Positions 37,182 to 39,376 of a stretch of DNA of 39,376 nt are shown here, in pieces. The translations under genes and the position numbers were made by a program. Location: assembly GCA_910578455.1 (NCBI GenBank), contig CAJTQA010000031.1, positions 1-39,376 on the forward strand, given 5' to 3'. The notes beneath the pieces are model-generated. The model worked only from the letters and a program-made list of their open reading frames with translations, had not been told where the DNA came from and did not search any database. Numbering within the stretch: the stretch's first letter is position 1; each line of letters begins with the position of its first letter. The stretch comes from an uncultured Dorea sp. Lineage in GTDB: Bacteria > Bacillota > Clostridia > Lachnospirales > Lachnospiraceae.

Positions 37182-37862
37182 ATGGATAGTTTTGTCGAGT
37201 ATATGTGGTACATGCTGACCACGCCATTTAAGCAAGTAAAAAAGTCTATAAACCAGTGGTATATTTTTTGTAATATATTTGGACGGCGTTTCGATGAAAC
37301 ACATGAGGACATTATGAGAGCCAGGGATGAAAGCATGGTGGCATCCTGCTGCGATGAAATGTTGAGGGTGCATGGAAGAGAACGCAGCCTGGCCCGGCAT
37401 GATGGGGAAGATATGGAAAACTTCCGCTCCCGGATTGCCATGTATGAGGAAATATGTGCGCTTGGCGGTTTGAATACAGGGATTATACTGGCTGTATCAG
37501 CACTGGGATATGAGGATGTATCCATCGAAAGCATGTCGGAACATACTGGGGATATCACACGCTGGGCTGAGTTTATTGTATTGATCCGAATGGAGGCATC
37601 CAAGGAACATCCGGTATCTCTCAATATTATTAAAAAGACTGTCCGACGCTGGAAAGAGGCGGGCGCGAAAGATAATTATCTTTTTAATTATCTTGTTATT
37701 ATAGATGAAGTTGAGGAAATAGAGCATGCCGTCCAATATGTAGAGGACATAGATTATTACAACTATGATTCATTGGATGGAACCTACTTTATGGATGGCC
37801 AGCACTTCCTTGATTCTAATATCGTAGAATTTGAGTGCCGGTGGAACGGAAAGGAGACATAA
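37182..37862 (+). CDS. Tail protein I-like, baseplate-fibre connector (Mu gp48-like)
   Basis: ATG 37182 has CCAGGAG before it and follows the J-like stop by one base; the frame opens from 37164. The 226-residue product has a helical start (DSFVEYMWYMLTTPFKQ), a core RRFDETHEDIMRARDESMVAS, a wedge-like IALGGLN region, and an acidic end with YNYDSLDGTYFMDGQHF. It probably connects J-like wedges with the fibres. Confidence 0.72.
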   Translation: MDSFVEYMWYMLTTPFKQVKKSINQWYIFCNIFGRRFDETHEDIMRARDESMVASCCDEMLRVHGRERSLARHDGEDMENFRSRIAMYEEICALGGLNTGIILAVSALGYEDVSIESMSEHTGDITRWAEFIVLIRMEASKEHPVSLNIIKKTVRRWKEAGAKDNYLFNYLVIIDEVEEIEHAVQYVEDIDYYNYDSLDGTYFMDGQHFLDSNIVEFECRWNGKET

Positions 37863-38240
37863 ATGGCAAAAAGTGTGATAACAAACATTGCCAGGAAAAA
37901 AATGGCAAGGGCAAGATATGATGGTACCCCGCTTGAAAAAGTGAAGTACATTGCTTTGGGAGATGGAGGGGTAAACGAAGATGGGGAAGTGATTTACCCT
38001 CTGCCTGAAAACATAAATCTGCAGAATGAGCTAATCCGGAAAGAATATGATTCCTGTACGAAGATATCAGATACATCTTATGAGTATGCGATTGAATTGG
38101 GAGTGATGGAGCTGACAGGTAAATTTATATCAGAGGCTGCTTTAATTGATGAGACGGGCGATGTTATCGCTTTTTCTAATTTTCTTGCGAAAGGAAAGGA
38201 TGAGACAGAGGTGATATTTTCCATCAGAGATAATTATTAG
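37863..38240 (+). CDS. Tail fibre attachment protein (DUF3751/collar-fibre N-terminal domain)
   Basis: A 125-residue protein starting MAKSVITNIARKKMARARYDG. Its VKYIALGDGGVNEDGEV segment (about 28-44), PLPENINLQNELIRKEYDS and LIDETGDVIAFSNF match the N-terminal domain that anchors tail fibres. Here it stands alone, with the fibre shaft encoded by the next gene, whereas in Mu it is part of a larger fibre protein. Confidence 0.78.
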   Translation: MAKSVITNIARKKMARARYDGTPLEKVKYIALGDGGVNEDGEVIYPLPENINLQNELIRKEYDSCTKISDTSYEYAIELGVMELTGKFISEAALIDETGDVIAFSNFLAKGKDETEVIFSIRDNY

Positions 38241-38251
38241 GAGGCAAGTAA

Positions 38252-39331
38252 ATGGGAATGTTCGACAAAACACCTAAATATGATATAGACCTTGAGGAGT
38301 TTGAAACCAGTGAGCCAAATCATGCCGACGTGTTCAACAAAAGAATCGAAAAAATTATACATTCATTGGGATGGATGAAGGAAAATGTCCTTACAAAGGC
38401 TCATATCGTACAGTCAACAGAGATTCAAGAAGATGGATGTCTGATAGACGGAAAGACCCTATCTATGTATCTGAAAAATCTTGTGAGTTCATGGGAGAAC
38501 AAATTAACGGAAGGGCTTAAAAAAAAGGTGGATTGTATTGAGGGGAGAGGGCTGTCTGAGAATGATTTTACAAATGCACTGAAAGAAAAGCTTGATAATA
38601 TATCAGCAGCAGCTAATAAGTACATTCATCCAAAGCACAAAAAATATGCGTCAGGATTATATAAAGTGGAAGTAGATGGAGAAGGGCATATTGTATCTGC
38701 GTCTTTGGTGACCAAAGAAGACATAACAGAACTTGGCATTCCAGGACAGGATACGAATACTACATACGGATTGGTTTCTACAGAAACGGCAGGACTTGCG
38801 CCTAGGAGAACAGGAACTGCTACTAAATATTTGCGGGATGATGGGGTATGGGCGACCCCGCCAGATACGGATACAACATATGGATTAGTTTCTACAGAAG
38901 CGGCAGGGCTTGCGCCCAGGAGAACGGGAACTGTCACTAAGTTTTTACGGGATGATGGGATATGGGAAACTCCACCAGACACAAAATATGATATTGTATC
39001 AATAAATGAAGCAGGGTTAGTACCGAAAAGAGAAGGAAGCACAAAGAAATATTTTCGGGATGATGGGATTTGGGAGATTCCGCCTAATACAGAATATGGT
39101 ACGGGGAATGAAGAAGAGGAAGGAATTGGTAAGTTATATTCCAAGATTGGAAAAAATACTGATGGCAGCATGACGCAGAAAGCCATATCAGAAGAGTTTG
39201 CCAAATTAAATGGCAATATGGAAGTCCTTGAAAAGCGCGCATATCTAAAACCTAGCACAGGCACTGCCGCGTATGAAGGTCTTGGAACAACCGTTTCAGG
39301 TATACATCTTAATACTGTGACGGTAGTGTAA
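38252..39331 (+). CDS. Tail fibre with tandem repeats
   Basis: ATG 38252 has AGGAGG before it. The 359-residue protein starts with a helical anchor region, with SEPNHADVFNKRIEKI (about 21-36). A repeat region at about 168-285 has three units of TTYGLVSTETAGLAPRRTG type, spaced 38 and 36 residues. An acidic end with EEEEGIGKLYSKIGKNTDGSM follows. Copies one and two are nearly identical, copy three has diverged. The repeats probably form the shaft and may change in number to vary host range. Confidence 0.82.
   Translation: MGMFDKTPKYDIDLEEFETSEPNHADVFNKRIEKIIHSLGWMKENVLTKAHIVQSTEIQEDGCLIDGKTLSMYLKNLVSSWENKLTEGLKKKVDCIEGRGLSENDFTNALKEKLDNISAAANKYIHPKHKKYASGLYKVEVDGEGHIVSASLVTKEDITELGIPGQDTNTTYGLVSTETAGLAPRRTGTATKYLRDDGVWATPPDTDTTYGLVSTEAAGLAPRRTGTVTKFLRDDGIWETPPDTKYDIVSINEAGLVPKREGSTKKYFRDDGIWEIPPNTEYGTGNEEEEGIGKLYSKIGKNTDGSMTQKAISEEFAKLNGNMEVLEKRAYLKPSTGTAAYEGLGTTVSGIHLNTVTVV
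38753..39090 (+). repeat. Tandem repeat encoding the tail-fibre shaft units
   Basis: A unit begins about 38753 and recurs after 114 bp (second unit) and then after 108 bp (third, more diverged). The unit encodes TYGLVSTE...GLAPRRTG...RDDG.W. The first two copies differ by few bases. Confidence 0.85.
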
Positions 39332-39376
39332 AATAGTTTGTGTCTTTGGTTAAAAATGGCTCCTTTTTGGTAAGAA
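39332..39376 (+). other. Untranslated end of window
   Basis: After the fibre stop the remaining 45 bp are AT-rich and hold no gene start that I can support. The prophage continues beyond the window. Confidence 0.6.

Larger units (their letters stand above)
8850..39376. mobile_element. Mu-like transposable prophage, left end to tail fibre (right end outside window)
   Basis: The gene order repressor, Ner-like, transposase A, ATPase B, GemA, Mor, lysis, terminase, portal, MuF, protease, capsid, contractile tail is that of phage Mu. The left boundary is set at 8850, where a TGT begins 10 bp before the first TGACAAAT-type repeat, and just after a host terminator. More than 30.5 kb is visible and every gene but the repressor is on the plus strand. 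The main morphogenesis genes look intact, so the phage could be functional. The exact end is inferred because the right end and the target duplication are not in the window. Confidence 0.85.

Noticed and set aside
1..39376. CRISPR array or tRNA/rRNA genes
   Set aside because: I saw no regularly spaced repeats with unique spacers and no cloverleaf or rRNA-like sequence.

Overview
The window reads as chromosomal DNA of a gut-type Clostridia bacterium, probably Lachnospiraceae. This rests on strong AGGAGG ribosome sites, frequent TTG and GTG starts, moderate G+C, and the style of the host proteins. It has two parts: about 8.8 kb of host DNA, and the left and middle part of a Mu-like transposable prophage that runs off the right edge.

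Host part (1-8849). At the left edge is the start of a probable transposase on the minus strand. It is followed by a class II aldolase with a DeoR-type regulator, then a minus-strand MarR/GNAT pair with two matching operator-like palindromes upstream. Next comes a three-gene unit at 3118-4672: a DUF3990 ADP-ribosyltransferase-like protein, an unrecognised protein, and a NADAR-family ADP-ribose hydrolase-like protein. This unit is the best candidate for a little-described toxin/antidote or defence system. After it lie a Cu/Zn superoxide dismutase-like gene and an AgrA/AgrC-like two-component pair (LytTR regulator, short GHKL kinase) followed by two unrecognised proteins. A 16-bp-stem terminator closes the host part at 8793-8838.

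Prophage part (about 8850-39376 and beyond). The candidate left end starts TGTAGACTACC at 8850. A roughly 560-bp non-coding, repeat-rich segment follows, then a leftward XRE repressor and a divergent early promoter. The early genes include a DUF6906-like protein, a Cro/Ner-like protein, a MuA/TnsB-type DDE transposase, a MuB-type ATPase, a GemA-like protein, several unknown small proteins, an AbrB-zinc-ribbon protein and a Mor/C-type activator. A lysis block follows (three-module endolysin, holin-like and coiled-coil membrane proteins). The head block matches Mu gp26 to gp37 (gp27-like DUF3486, terminase, DUF935 portal, MuF, protease with nested scaffold start, major capsid, DUF1320, G, tail terminator), except that gene G sits after gp36. 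The contractile tail block contains sheath, tube, tail chaperone with a classic A AAA AAG -1 frameshift site, tape measure, hub, baseplate proteins, collar-fibre protein and a repeat-containing tail fibre. The right end is not in the window.

Several non-coding motifs recur in ways the genes do not explain. A 16-mer CARAATAAATGACAAA occurs at the left end, after the transposase gene and before the tail chaperone. A CGTTATAACG palindrome occurs both at the left end and in the one clear gap between the head genes, the position of the Mu strong gyrase site. CAATACGTCA boxes lie beside the repressor, and a 16-bp direct repeat flanks the repressor gene.
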